From the NCBI RefSeq assembly GCF_004363955.1, contig NZ_SNZR01000013.1:744001-808000 (forward strand): a DNA stretch of 64,000 bases, given 5' to 3'. Shown piece by piece: positions 18,327 to 27,235 of the stretch. Below the pieces are notes generated by a model. That model was given only the letters and a program-made list of their open reading frames with translations. It had not been told where the DNA came from and made no database searches. Source of the DNA: Enterovirga rhinocerotis. GTDB lineage: Bacteria; Pseudomonadota; Alphaproteobacteria; Rhizobiales; Beijerinckiaceae. Made by a program: the position numbers and the translations under genes. Every line of letters begins with the position of its first letter. Position 1 is the first letter of the stretch.

Positions 18327-18671
18327 ATGAAAAGAGTCCTTTCCCTGATCGCGGGCCTCGGCCTCGCGGCGCTGGCGGCAGGCGCTGCCCATTCCGCTCC
18401 CGTTCCGACCATGACGGCCCAGGCAGCCCCCGCCGGCGACATCGTCACGGTGTCGGGCGGCTGCGGGCCGTTCGGCTGGCGCGGGCCCTGGGGCCATTGC
18501 CGCGACACGCCCTATAGCGGCCCGCTCCCCGGCGGCGGCTGGGCCGGCGGCCCGCAGCCCGCGGCCGACTTCTTCGGCAATGGCTGCCCTCCCGGCTACT
18601 GGCACGGCCCGTGGGGCCATTGCCGCAACACGCCCTATCACGGCGCCCTGCCGGGCGGCGGCTGGAAGTAA
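18327..18671 (+). CDS. Secreted Gly/His/Trp-rich peptide, GCG_CRPN type
   Basis: This 114-aa protein has a cleavable signal peptide (KRVLSLIAGLGLAALAAGA, ending near AHSAP). The mature part contains two copies of a GPWGHCR(D/N)TPY unit, each preceded by a Cys-Gly/Pro-rich stretch and followed by G(P/A)LPGGGW. This matches the GCG_CRPN prefix-to-repeat family of alphaproteobacterial exported proteins. ATG 18327 was preferred to ATG 18315 because GGAG at 18317-18320 sits 6 nt upstream. The function is unknown; Cys and His content suggests metal binding or cross-linking in the envelope. It sits next to another exported protein gene at 18710. Confidence 0.82.
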   Translation: MKRVLSLIAGLGLAALAAGAAHSAPVPTMTAQAAPAGDIVTVSGGCGPFGWRGPWGHCRDTPYSGPLPGGGWAGGPQPAADFFGNGCPPGYWHGPWGHCRNTPYHGALPGGGWK

Positions 18672-18709
18672 TGCGTCTCGCCCATCCTCCTGACCGACTG
18701 GATCCATCC

Positions 18710-19216
18710 ATGCTCAAGATCACTCTTCCGGCCGTCGTCTTCGCGGTGGCCGCGCTCGGCGTCGGCGTCGCCCAGGCCCAAACCCAGCCCGCTCCGCAGC
18801 AGCAGCCGGCGCCGACGATCGTCGAACTGCATACCGCCGAGGATTCCGTCGCCGTGCTCGATGCGCGCCTCGCCGCGCTGAAGACGGTGATCGGCATCAA
18901 GCCGGACCAGGACAAGCTCTGGGCGCCGGTGGAGGCTGCGATCCGTCAGGTCGCGAAGAACGCCGCCGACCGCCGCGCGCAGCGGGCCAAGGCCGCGCAG
19001 CCGACGAGCTTCGTCGACATCCTGGAGCGCTCGGCCGATGCCGAGGCCGCCCGCGCGGCCGATCTCAAGATCGTCGCATCGGCGCTGAAGCCGCTCGTCG
19101 CGTCGCTGAGCGAGGCCCAGCAGCGGCGCATCCCGGCCTTCCTCGGCCTGCGCGAAGGACGCTACGGCATGCCGCAGCCCTCCGCCGAGCTTTGGATCTT
19201 CGAGGACGAAAGCTGA
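18710..19216 (+). CDS. Exported Spy/LTXXQ-family protein
   Basis: This is a 168-aa periplasmic protein with signal peptide KITLPAVVFAVAALGVG ending at AQAQ. The mature part is helical, with a motif LSEAQQRRIPAFLG that corresponds to the LTXXQ motif of Spy/CpxP-type periplasmic chaperones, preceded by a paired helix region (LDARLAALKTVIGI). The start at 18710 begins exactly at the signal peptide; an ATG at 18671 overlapping the previous stop is possible and would add 13 polar residues. It is likely co-transcribed with the GCG_CRPN gene and may act in envelope stress protection, by family analogy. Confidence 0.82.
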   Translation: MLKITLPAVVFAVAALGVGVAQAQTQPAPQQQPAPTIVELHTAEDSVAVLDARLAALKTVIGIKPDQDKLWAPVEAAIRQVAKNAADRRAQRAKAAQPTSFVDILERSADAEAARAADLKIVASALKPLVASLSEAQQRRIPAFLGLREGRYGMPQPSAELWIFEDES

Positions 19217-19536
19217 TCCGACCGGCCGGCGGATCGCGGAACACTCCGTCCGCCGGCCCGCCCCCAAGCGGGCGTCGAGACACCGTGACCTGAGGGCGTG
19301 GGTGGAGAGGGCCGGCGGCCGCCGCCGTCGCCACCCCCTGCCCACTCCCCCCTCCGCCCGCGGACGATCGAAGCGATGATGGTGCGCGTCGCCGCCATGA
19401 CGGCGAGAGCGATGAGGAGACGGTGGCCGCGAGCCGCAGCCGGGCCAGAAGGTGACAGGCGAGCGGTCGCAGCCTCGACGGCGATGGCTTACATCGCGAC
19501 TGCCCGCCGGACCGTGGGCGATCGGGACAGCGAGCC
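19217..19536. other. Intergenic region upstream of the LysR gene, no supported gene
   Basis: About 320 bp, GC-rich, with only short low-quality open frames. It should contain the promoter of the LysR-type regulator at 19537, but no confident -35/-10 pair could be picked. Confidence 0.45.
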
Positions 19537-20424
19537 ATGCACCGAAACGACTTCAGGACGCTGCAGCTGTTCGTGGCAGCTTGCGAACTGAAGAGCCTCA
19601 GCCGGGCAGCCCAGCGCCTCGGCATCGCCCCCTCCGCTGCCAGCCGCCGGATCCAGCTCCTCGAGCACGACGTCAAGGGGGCGCTTCTCGAGCGCCTGCC
19701 TCACGGTGTCGTGCCGACACCGGCCGGAACCACGTTCCTCCGTTTCGCGCGCGACATCCTGCATCTCGTGGACCGCGCCGACCACATGCTGAGCGAGCAC
19801 CAATCAGGGGTTCGAGGCTTCGTGCGCGTCGCCTCGTCCAGCTCTGTTCTGCTGGCCCGGCTCGCTTACGACATCTCGCGGTTCGCCTCGTCCCATCCCG
19901 ATATCCAACTCGACCTCGAAGAGCGCGACACGGAAACCACGCTCGAAATGGTGCGAAGCAAGCAGGTCGATATCGGCCTCGTCGTCAGCGGCGCGGATAC
20001 CCAGCCCCTCGTCACCTTCTCCTTCGGCGGCGACCGACTTGTTCTCGCCGTGCCGCAGACGCATCGGCTCGCGTTGCGTGAACGGCTGAGATTCTCCGAG
20101 TTCTCCGACGAGACCTTCGTCACGCTGGGCCATGGCACGGCCGTGAGGAAGGTGCTGGTGGAGCAGGCTCGCCTGCTCGGAGCGCCGCTCCTGGTGCGCG
20201 TTCAGGCGAATACGTTCGAGGCGATGGCGCTCCTGGCAAGCCAAGGGCTCGGGGTGGCGGTCTTGCCGCAACCCGTACTCGCGCCCCTCAAGGAGGCCTA
20301 TGGGCTGAAGGAGATCGAGATCGTGGAGCCGTGGGCGAGGCGAAATTTCGTGCTTTGCGTGCGCTCGATGCCCGAACTGGACCCGCCGGCGCAGAAACTG
20401 CTGAGATTTCTGCTCGACCCTTAA
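19537..20424 (+). CDS. LysR-family transcriptional regulator
   Basis: This 295-aa regulator has an N-terminal winged helix-turn-helix (LQLFVAACELKSLSRAAQRL, then APSAASRRIQLLEHDV) and a C-terminal type-2 periplasmic-binding-fold effector domain (SSVLLARLAYDISRF, GLGVAVLPQP). It is the normal family length. It lies directly upstream of, and on the same strand as, the second ABC importer operon beginning at 20628, with a 200-bp AT-richer gap. It is the likely regulator of that operon. The co-inducer is probably the transported compound or a metabolite of it (inference). Confidence 0.92.
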   Translation: MHRNDFRTLQLFVAACELKSLSRAAQRLGIAPSAASRRIQLLEHDVKGALLERLPHGVVPTPAGTTFLRFARDILHLVDRADHMLSEHQSGVRGFVRVASSSSVLLARLAYDISRFASSHPDIQLDLEERDTETTLEMVRSKQVDIGLVVSGADTQPLVTFSFGGDRLVLAVPQTHRLALRERLRFSEFSDETFVTLGHGTAVRKVLVEQARLLGAPLLVRVQANTFEAMALLASQGLGVAVLPQPVLAPLKEAYGLKEIEIVEPWARRNFVLCVRSMPELDPPAQKLLRFLLDP

Positions 20425-20627
20425 GCATTCGAATTTGGCGAAATCAGAATTCTACGAATTCGCCTTTATCGCGCGCAGGGTTATCGGCGAACCTTCCTCG
20501 CTGCCATGGTCCAGCAGTTGAACGGGAGTGTGATGTCCGCTCGCTCGCCACAGCCGAGAAAGGCCCCGACTGATCGGGTCTTCGGGGTATCTCAGCAGGT
20601 CGGACGCAACACGGCAGGACGTCCGGC

Positions 20628-21488
20628 ATGACCCTGAACGCGCGCACGAGAGGAACGCTTCTCGTTCTCCCCGCCACGCTCTGGCTCCTGCTTTTCGCCG
20701 TCGCTCCGCTGGTGCTGCTCGTCGCGATGTCGTTCTGGACGTCGAGCATCTTCGGGACGACCCCGGACCTGACGCTCGACAACTACCGGGTCATCGTCGA
20801 GGAGCCGATCTATCTGAAGGTCCTGCTCCAGACCCTGCGCATCGCCGTGACGGTGACGCTGATCTCGCTCCTGCTCTCCTATCCGATGGCCTATTTCATC
20901 GCCACGCGGCCGATGTCGAGGAAGAACACCTTCCTCGTGCTCCTCTTCCTGCCGTTCTGGTCGAGCTACGTGGTGCGCACGTTCGTCTGGCTGCCGATGC
21001 TGGGACGGAACGGCCTCGTCAACTCCGTCCTGCTTCAACTCGGCGTGATCGACCAGCCGCTGGAGTGGCTCCTCTACAACGAGGGCACGACCCATCTCGC
21101 CCTCGTCTATGTCTATACGCTGTTCATGGTCCTGCCGATCTACCTATCCCTGGATCGCATCGATCCGAGGCTGATCGAGGCGGCGGCGGATCTCGGCGCC
21201 GGGCCGTGGCGGACCTTCAGGCGGGTCATCCTGCCCCTGTCGATGCCGGGCGTGCTGTCCGGCTGCGTGATGGTGTTCCTGCTCGCCTGCGGCGCCTACG
21301 TCACGCCGCAGCTCGTCGGCGGCACGACGGGCATCATGTTCGGCAACGTCATCGCCCCGCAATACACGGTGACGAACAACTGGGCTCTCGGCGCGGCCTT
21401 GTCGGTGGTGCTGATCGTCGTCGTCTTCCTGTGCCTCGCCCTCTTCGGCCGGAAGGTCCGGCTCAACGACGTCTTCGTCGGGGGCTGA
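20628..21488 (+). CDS. ABC transporter permease, PotB type (second importer)
   Basis: This is a 286-aa inner-membrane permease with about six membrane segments and the EAA loop (EAAADLGAGPWRTFRRVILP). The N-terminal helix (TLLVLPATLWLLLFAVAPLV) and the block SSYVVRTFVWLPMLGRNG are typical of PotB-like subunits. It is the first gene of an operon that continues without gaps through a second permease, binding protein, ATPase and three catabolic genes. The gap before the next gene is 1 nt. The order (permease, permease, binding protein, ATPase) differs from the operon at 0.8-10.5 kb, so the two importers are separate acquisitions or old paralogues. Confidence 0.94.
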   Translation: MTLNARTRGTLLVLPATLWLLLFAVAPLVLLVAMSFWTSSIFGTTPDLTLDNYRVIVEEPIYLKVLLQTLRIAVTVTLISLLLSYPMAYFIATRPMSRKNTFLVLLFLPFWSSYVVRTFVWLPMLGRNGLVNSVLLQLGVIDQPLEWLLYNEGTTHLALVYVYTLFMVLPIYLSLDRIDPRLIEAAADLGAGPWRTFRRVILPLSMPGVLSGCVMVFLLACGAYVTPQLVGGTTGIMFGNVIAPQYTVTNNWALGAALSVVLIVVVFLCLALFGRKVRLNDVFVGG

Positions 21489-21489
21489 G

Positions 21490-22320
21490 ATGGCAGGCAG
21501 CACCGACACCGCCGGCGCTCCCGCCGACCGCCTCGGCAGGCTGAGGGCGACGGCCCTCTCGGTCTATGCCGGGCTGTTCTACGCCGTCCTCTATCTGCCG
21601 ATCCTGCTCCTCGTCGTCCTGTCGTTCAACGATTCGCAGTCGATCGGCCTGCCGTTCAAGGGCGTGACGCTGCGCTGGTTCGAGGAGGTGCTCGGCTCCA
21701 GCGCGATGCGGACCTCCATCGCGAACAGCGTGCTGCTCGGCATCGCCAGTTCAGTCATCGCGACCGTCCTCGCCCTGATGCTGGCCCTGGGCTTCCGGAA
21801 CGACTTCGCCTTCAAGAATCTCCTGATGAAGGTGGTGCTCCTGCCGATCCTCGTCCCGGGGATCGTCGGCGGCGTGATCTACCTCGTCTTCTTCGGCTAT
21901 GCCGAATTGCCGTTCGGGGTCTGGTCGACGGCTTTGCCCGTCCACATCACCTGGGTCCTCCCCTTCGCCTTCCTGACGCTGTTTCCGCGCGTGCACGGGC
22001 TGGATCGCAGCCTCGAGGAAGCCGCCGCCGATCTTGGCGCCCGTCCCTGGGTCACGTTCCGTCGCGTCACCTTCCCGCTCATCAAGCCCGGCGTGGTCGC
22101 GACCACGATGTTCGCCTTCACGCTCTCGTTCGACGAGTTCATCCGCACCCTGTTCTCGATCGGCAACGAGAGGACGGTTCCCGTCCATCTGTGGTCGCTG
22201 CTGTCGGACCAGATGGCCCCGTTCCTGCCCGCGGTCGGCGTCGTGATCATGGCGATCTCGATGATGGTCTCGCTCGCCGGCTTCGCGCTGTCCGCGCGGG
22301 CGGACCGGAGACCGCGCTGA
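21490..22320 (+). CDS. ABC transporter permease, PotC type (second importer)
   Basis: This is a 276-aa inner-membrane permease, partner of the preceding PotB-type protein. It has about six membrane segments, the EAA loop (EEAAADLGARPWVTFRRVTFP) and the PotC-like stretch FTLSFDEFIRTLF. The N-terminus carries a short polar extension before the first membrane helix. Translation is probably coupled to the upstream gene, because the start codon lies just 1 nt after the stop. Ligand specificity is set by the binding protein encoded next. Confidence 0.94.
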   Translation: MAGSTDTAGAPADRLGRLRATALSVYAGLFYAVLYLPILLLVVLSFNDSQSIGLPFKGVTLRWFEEVLGSSAMRTSIANSVLLGIASSVIATVLALMLALGFRNDFAFKNLLMKVVLLPILVPGIVGGVIYLVFFGYAELPFGVWSTALPVHITWVLPFAFLTLFPRVHGLDRSLEEAAADLGARPWVTFRRVTFPLIKPGVVATTMFAFTLSFDEFIRTLFSIGNERTVPVHLWSLLSDQMAPFLPAVGVVIMAISMMVSLAGFALSARADRRPR

Positions 22321-22352
22321 CAGCGCCCCCCATAACCAGAGGAGAACCACGC

Positions 22353-23447
22353 ATGAGCCGTCACCCGTTCGATCTCAGCCGCCGTGCGATCATGCAGGGC
22401 TCGGGCGCGCTTCTGAGCGCTTCGGCGCTGCCTTTCGGGGCGTGGGCCCAGACGCCCGAGGTCACCGCGCTGATGGTCAACGCCATGCTCGGGCCGACGC
22501 TGAAGCCGATCGCCGAGGCCGAGGCGAAGGTCAAAATCACGGAAGGCGCCTTCATGTCCGGGACGGATACCGTCTCGCGGCTCACCGCGCCCGGCGGCGC
22601 CCGCTACGACCTCATGAACAGCTCCTTCGCCTTCTCGCAGCCCGTGGTGATGGGCGCGAAGGCCGGCCAGGAGCGGGTCCAGCCGATCGACGTGTCCCTG
22701 ATCCCCAACATGAAGGACATCAACGCCCCATCCAAGGAAGGCATCGGGGAGCGCGACGGCAAGGTCTACATGATCCCCCACAGCTGGGGCTTCGATTCCA
22801 TCCTCTACAACCGCGCCGTGGTTCCGGACGACGACCCCTATACCCAGTCGTGGTCGCTGCTGTTCGAGGACAAATATGCCGGCCGCATCGGCTGGTGGGA
22901 CGTCGCGCACCAGATGCTGATGGCCGCGGGGCTTTATCTCGGCCATGCCGAGCCGGAGAAGATGACGCGAAGCGACCTGAACGAGGTCGGCCGCTTCCTG
23001 ATCGCGAAGAAGAAGAACGTGCGCACGTTCTACACGACCTTCGCGCAGGGCTCGAACCTGCTCAGCAGCAACGAGATCGACATCTGCTACGGCATCGCGC
23101 CGATGCGCAACGATCTCCAGAAGCGCGGCTTCAACATCACGGGCGCCTGGCCGAAGGAAGGCGTGCTGTCGCTGATCAGCGCGTCCTATATCCCGAAGGA
23201 CTGCAAGAACGTCGCTGGCGCGCACGCGATCATCAACGCGATGCTGGGCGAGGCCTATTCGAAGGAGCTGTCGAACGGGAGCGGCTACCTGTCGGCCTCC
23301 ATCCACGGCGACGCCAATCTGTCGGCGGACGAGAAGAAGAAGTTCGGCTACGGGCTCTTCGACGGCTCCGTGAAGCACTATCAGCTCAAGTTCCCGACGG
23401 CCATGAACATGTGGATCGAGACGTGGAGCCGGGTGAAGAGCTCGTGA
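22353..23447 (+). CDS. ABC extracellular binding protein, PotD type (second importer)
   Basis: This periplasmic solute-binding protein of 364 aa has a twin-arginine-like signal (LSRRAIMQGSGALLSASA, cleavage after AWA). The mature protein is a PotD-like type-2 binding protein (for example GKVYMIPHSWGFDSILYN and WWDVAHQMLMAAGLYLG). It starts after a clear GGAG (22341-22344). Its stop overlaps the GTG of the ATPase gene (GTGA at 23444-23447). Neighbouring sugar-type dehydrogenases suggest the ligand may be a sugar acid or polyol rather than a polyamine; this is inference. Confidence 0.92.
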   Translation: MSRHPFDLSRRAIMQGSGALLSASALPFGAWAQTPEVTALMVNAMLGPTLKPIAEAEAKVKITEGAFMSGTDTVSRLTAPGGARYDLMNSSFAFSQPVVMGAKAGQERVQPIDVSLIPNMKDINAPSKEGIGERDGKVYMIPHSWGFDSILYNRAVVPDDDPYTQSWSLLFEDKYAGRIGWWDVAHQMLMAAGLYLGHAEPEKMTRSDLNEVGRFLIAKKKNVRTFYTTFAQGSNLLSSNEIDICYGIAPMRNDLQKRGFNITGAWPKEGVLSLISASYIPKDCKNVAGAHAIINAMLGEAYSKELSNGSGYLSASIHGDANLSADEKKKFGYGLFDGSVKHYQLKFPTAMNMWIETWSRVKSS

Positions 23448-24562
23448 CGACCTCTTCGCAAGCGTCGGTGGGGGCGGAGCAATCCCCTGCCGGGGAGACG
23501 GCCGTCTCCCTGCAGGGGATCACCAAGGCGTTCGGCGGCGTCACCGTCCTCGAACCGACCACCCTCGATATCCGGAAGGGAGAGTTCTTCTCCCTTCTCG
23601 GCCCCTCGGGCTGCGGCAAGACGACCTTGCTGCGGATCATCGGGGGCTTCGAGCATCCGAGCGGCGGCGAGCTCCTGATCGGCGGGCAGCCGATGCTCGG
23701 CACGCAGCCCTATGACCGGCGGACGAACATGGTCTTCCAGCACGGCGCCCTGTTCCCGCACCTGACGGTGGCGGAGAACATCGCCTTCGGCCTGGAGATG
23801 AGCCGGAAGCCGCGCGGGGCGATCGACAGGAAGGTCGCCGAGGCCCTCGATCTCGTCCGGCTCGATGGATTCGGCGCGCGCCGGATCGATCAGCTGTCGG
23901 GCGGCCAGCGCCAGCGCGTCGCCATGGCCCGCGCCTTGGTGAACGAGCCGGAGGTGCTGCTGCTCGACGAGCCGCTCGGTGCGCTCGATCTGAAGCTCCG
24001 CCTTCAGATGCAGGACGAGTTGAAGCGGCTGCACCGCGCCATCGGCGGCACCTTCATCTTCGTCACCCACGATCAGGGCGAGGCGATCTCGATGTCCGAC
24101 CGGATCGCCGTGATGAGCCGCGGCGTGATCCAGCAGGTGGGATCGCCGCGCGACGTCTACGAGAAGCCGGCGAACCGGTTTGTCGCCGAATTCATGGGCC
24201 ATTCGAATTTCTACACGGGGCAGGTCGGGCGCCGGGAGGACGGCGCGGGCGAGGTGATCGTGAACGGCCGGCCCTTCCCCTGCACGATCCCGCCGGGCTT
24301 CGCGGTCGGGGCGCCGGTCTTCGTCGCGCTGCGATACGAGCGCGTCGAGGTCGCTCCTCCCGACGATCCCGGTTTCGGCCTCGACGGAACGCTGGTCGAG
24401 GAGGCGTATCTCGGCCCGACCGTCCAGCGGACGATCGATCTGGGCGAGATCGGCCTCATCGTGTCCGATACCGCCAATAACGGCAGGGAGCGGGCGATGG
24501 CTCCCGGCAGCCGCGTCCGGGTGAGGTGGCTGGCAGACAGCCCGACGCTGCTCGCGCCATGA
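23444..24562 (+). CDS. ABC transporter ATPase, PotA type (second importer)
   Basis: This is a 372-aa ATPase with Walker A GPSGCGKTT (residues 53-61), signature LSGGQRQRV (151-159), Walker B VLLLDEPLGALD (171-182) and switch His in VTHDQGEA. A C-terminal TOBE region follows. The GTG start at 23444 is supported by the GTGA overlap with the binding-protein stop and leaves a short disordered N-terminal lead before the ABC domain. Its stop overlaps the start of the TIM-barrel gene (ATGA at 24559-24562), tying uptake and catabolism into one transcript. Confidence 0.94.
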   Translation: MTTSSQASVGAEQSPAGETAVSLQGITKAFGGVTVLEPTTLDIRKGEFFSLLGPSGCGKTTLLRIIGGFEHPSGGELLIGGQPMLGTQPYDRRTNMVFQHGALFPHLTVAENIAFGLEMSRKPRGAIDRKVAEALDLVRLDGFGARRIDQLSGGQRQRVAMARALVNEPEVLLLDEPLGALDLKLRLQMQDELKRLHRAIGGTFIFVTHDQGEAISMSDRIAVMSRGVIQQVGSPRDVYEKPANRFVAEFMGHSNFYTGQVGRREDGAGEVIVNGRPFPCTIPPGFAVGAPVFVALRYERVEVAPPDDPGFGLDGTLVEEAYLGPTVQRTIDLGEIGLIVSDTANNGRERAMAPGSRVRVRWLADSPTLLAP

Positions 24563-25419
24563 GCATGGAGAGGGACATGCCCGCAGGGTACGGCGGCGGC
24601 CTCGCGATCAACCACTACATCACGCCCGAGGGCTATGCGCTCGAACGGTTCCTCGACGATTGCGCCGAGGCCGGAGCGACCGGCGTCGGGCTCACCGAGC
24701 GGGCGCTCGCGGAGATGCCGCTGGAGCGTCTCGGCCAGGCCCTCGAGGAGAGGAGCCTGCGCGTCACCTCGGTCAACAGCGCGGGCTTTTTCCTGTGGGA
24801 CGATCCGCAGAAGGCCCTGCGGCAGCAAGAGATCAACGCCGCCCTGATCCATGCCGCCGCCGTTCTCGGCGCCGATGCGCTCGTCACGATCACGGGCGGC
24901 CTGCACGATTACGCGGAGGCGAGGCCGGGCGACCTGAAGCGGGTCCGCTCGCGGGTGGAGCAGGATCTCGCCCCGCTGATCGATGCGGCCGTCGCGCGCG
25001 ATGTCCGTCTCGGCCTCGAGCCGATGCATCCGATCCGCATTCCGAACAAGTCGACCTTGAACACGCTCGCCCAGACCGAGCGCCAACTGGCGCACCATCC
25101 CGGTCTCGGTTTCGTCCTCGACATGTTCCACTCCTGGTGGGATCCCGATCTCGAGGAGGTGCTGGAGCGGTCCGTGTCCCGCCTTCGCCTCGTCCAATTG
25201 ACCGGCGTCGCGCAGCCACGGGGCGATGTCCTGCTCCCGGTCCGCTGCCCGCTCGGAGAGGGGCTCGTCGACCTGCCGGCGCTGCTCGCGACGCTCCGCT
25301 CCGTGGGCTATCGCGGCCATTTCGAGTTCGAGCTGTTCGCGCCCGATCTGCGCGGCGCGACGGTGGCCGAGGCCATCCGCCGCGCGGTGGCGGAATTCGG
25401 CGCCGCTTGGGAAGGCTGA
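24559..25419 (+). CDS. Sugar phosphate isomerase/epimerase family protein (AP endonuclease 2 TIM barrel)
   Basis: This is a 286-aa protein of the xylose-isomerase-like TIM-barrel fold. Barrel-strand motifs with likely metal ligands are LGLEPMHP, FVLDMFHSWWDPD and HFEFELF; these Glu/Asp/His positions match the divalent-metal centre of this superfamily. It probably isomerises or epimerises a sugar or sugar acid. It is coupled to the ABC ATPase by a 4-nt overlap and followed by two NAD(P)-dependent dehydrogenases, which together look like an uptake and oxidation pathway for a carbohydrate. The substrate is unknown. Confidence 0.88.
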   Translation: MSMERDMPAGYGGGLAINHYITPEGYALERFLDDCAEAGATGVGLTERALAEMPLERLGQALEERSLRVTSVNSAGFFLWDDPQKALRQQEINAALIHAAAVLGADALVTITGGLHDYAEARPGDLKRVRSRVEQDLAPLIDAAVARDVRLGLEPMHPIRIPNKSTLNTLAQTERQLAHHPGLGFVLDMFHSWWDPDLEEVLERSVSRLRLVQLTGVAQPRGDVLLPVRCPLGEGLVDLPALLATLRSVGYRGHFEFELFAPDLRGATVAEAIRRAVAEFGAAWEG

Positions 25420-25427
25420 GGGCTGCC

Positions 25428-26465
25428 ATGTCCGTTCTCGTCACGGGAGGCTCGGGTTTCGTCGGCCTGAACATCGCCTCCGAACTTCTTGCGCAAGGCA
25501 CCGACGTCGCGCTGTTCGGGCCGGCCGCCCCGCCGGCGGGCGCCCTCGCGCATCTGCGCGGGCTGAAGGGCGTGCTGACGATCGCCGAGGGCGACGTCCG
25601 CGACCGGCGCTCGCTCGATGAGGCGATCGCGGCCACGGGAGCGTCGCGGCTCGTCCACGGAGCCGCCATCACCGCGGGTCTCGAGCGGGAGGCGGTCGAG
25701 GCGATCCGCATCGCGGAGGTGAACCTCCTCGGCACGCTGAACGTCCTCGACGCGGCGGTCGCCGCCGGGATCAGACGGGTCGTGCAACTCGGGACGGGCT
25801 CCGTCTTCGGCAGCGTGCCGCCGGACATCGACGCGATCGACGAGACGCTTCCGCCGGTCCCCGACAGTCTCTACGGCATCACCAAGTACGCCGCCGAGCG
25901 GGCTGCGATCCGTTACCGCCAGACCCGCGGGCTCGATGTCGTCGTCGCCCGGCTCGGCGTCGTGTTCGGTCGCTGGGAATACGATACCGGGGTGCGCGAT
26001 ACGCTGAGCGTGCCGCTGCAGCTCGCGCGCCTCGCCCGCGCGGGCGAGAAGGCCTGTTTCCGGGCCGGATTGCCCGACGACTGGGTCTATGCCGCGGATA
26101 TCGCGGGCGCCGTGGCCGCTTTGCTCGACGCGCCGGCGACATCCTACCCCGTCTATCAGATCGCGACCGGACGGCGCTGGTCGATCACAGACTGGTGCGA
26201 GCGCCTCAAGGGCACCTATCCCGGCTTCGACTACGCGCTGAGCGCGGATGACGCGCTCATCAACGTGGCGAGGGCCGCCCCGACCGCACGGCCGCCCTTC
26301 CGCGTGGACCGGCTGCGCGAGGATGTCGGCTACCGCGCGCGCTTCCTGGAGGAGGCCGCCTTCGAGGATTATCTCGCCTGGCATCGGGCCGGAGGGTTCG
26401 AGACGCCATCCGCGTCCCCGCAGCCGGCCGACGACCGAGCGGCATCGATGGGTGCGGGCCGATGA
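25428..26465 (+). CDS. NAD-dependent epimerase/dehydratase family protein (extended SDR)
   Basis: This is a 345-aa extended short-chain dehydrogenase with nucleotide-binding motif TGGSGFVGLN at the N-terminus and catalytic YGITKYAAE (Tyr-x3-Lys) in the middle. The C-terminal substrate domain is of typical length. It could oxidise, epimerise or dehydrate a sugar derivative. The start at 25428 was chosen because the glycine motif must be near the N-terminus. It lies 8 nt after the TIM-barrel gene and overlaps the next dehydrogenase (ATGA at 26462-26465), all in the second importer operon. Confidence 0.9.
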   Translation: MSVLVTGGSGFVGLNIASELLAQGTDVALFGPAAPPAGALAHLRGLKGVLTIAEGDVRDRRSLDEAIAATGASRLVHGAAITAGLEREAVEAIRIAEVNLLGTLNVLDAAVAAGIRRVVQLGTGSVFGSVPPDIDAIDETLPPVPDSLYGITKYAAERAAIRYRQTRGLDVVVARLGVVFGRWEYDTGVRDTLSVPLQLARLARAGEKACFRAGLPDDWVYAADIAGAVAALLDAPATSYPVYQIATGRRWSITDWCERLKGTYPGFDYALSADDALINVARAAPTARPPFRVDRLREDVGYRARFLEEAAFEDYLAWHRAGGFETPSASPQPADDRAASMGAGR

Positions 26466-27235
26466 ACGCGATCTCGTCCGAAACCTTCAGGCTCGACGGC
26501 AAGACGATCGTCGTGACAGGCGCGGGCGGCGGGATCGGCACCGCGATCTCGACGGCCTTCGCCGCGGCCGGAGCGCGCGTCGCCTGCCTCGACAGGGAGA
26601 CGCCGCAGGCCACCGTCGACGCCATTGCGGCCGAGAAGGGTCAGGCCCTGGGGTTCGCCTGCGACGTCACGGACCAGACGCAGGTCTACGCGACGATCCA
26701 GACGATCGTCGCCCATTGGGGCGGCCTTCACGGCCTCGTCAACGGCGCCTCGAACGACGATCCGTCCGGCAGCATCGTCGAGCTGTCTCCGAAGCACTGG
26801 TCGGCGGTCTTCGACGTCCACGTGACCGGCGCCTATCACATGAGCCGGGCGGCGCTGCCCCACATCATCGCCTCGGGCGGCGGGAGCATCGTGCACATCG
26901 CCTCGCAGATGGGCCATGTCGGCGCGCGCGGCCGGCCGGCCTATTGCGCCGCGAAGGGCGCCTTGATCCAGCTGGCCAAGGCCATGGCGCTGGACCATGC
27001 CGATCAGGGCGTCCGCGTGAACTCGCTGTCGCCGGGGGCGATCGAGACGCGCCGCCTCGTCCTGCGGCACGGGGACATGGAGAGCGCCAAGGACTACAAC
27101 GCCTCCAAACACGCGCTCGGCCGGATCGGCCAGCCGCACGAGATCGCCGCGGCCGCGCTCTACCTGATGAGCGACGCCTCGAGCTTCATGACCGGCACCG
27201 ATCTGCTCGTGGACGGCGGCTACACAGCGATGTGA
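26462..27235 (+). CDS. SDR-family NAD(P)-dependent oxidoreductase
   Basis: This is a 257-aa classical short-chain dehydrogenase: cofactor motif TGAGGGIGTA, core NGAS in place of the usual NAG, and catalytic YCAAKGAL (Tyr-x3-Lys). The C-terminus has the common PGAIETRR and LLVDGGYTAM blocks. It is the last gene of the LysR-linked ABC operon and probably oxidises a hydroxyl group of the imported compound or of the epimerase product. The substrate cannot be read from sequence. Confidence 0.92.
   Translation: MNAISSETFRLDGKTIVVTGAGGGIGTAISTAFAAAGARVACLDRETPQATVDAIAAEKGQALGFACDVTDQTQVYATIQTIVAHWGGLHGLVNGASNDDPSGSIVELSPKHWSAVFDVHVTGAYHMSRAALPHIIASGGGSIVHIASQMGHVGARGRPAYCAAKGALIQLAKAMALDHADQGVRVNSLSPGAIETRRLVLRHGDMESAKDYNASKHALGRIGQPHEIAAAALYLMSDASSFMTGTDLLVDGGYTAM

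Noticed and set aside
18440-18660. DNA-level tandem repeat around GGGCCATTGCCGC
   Set aside because: It is the coding sequence of the two protein repeats in the secreted peptide, not a separate element.
20433-20475. Possible terminator after the LysR gene (GGCGAA ... TTCGCC then TTTAT)
   Set aside because: Loop of about 18 nt and weak T run; could as well be an EcoRI-like double palindrome or operator, so not listed as a feature.
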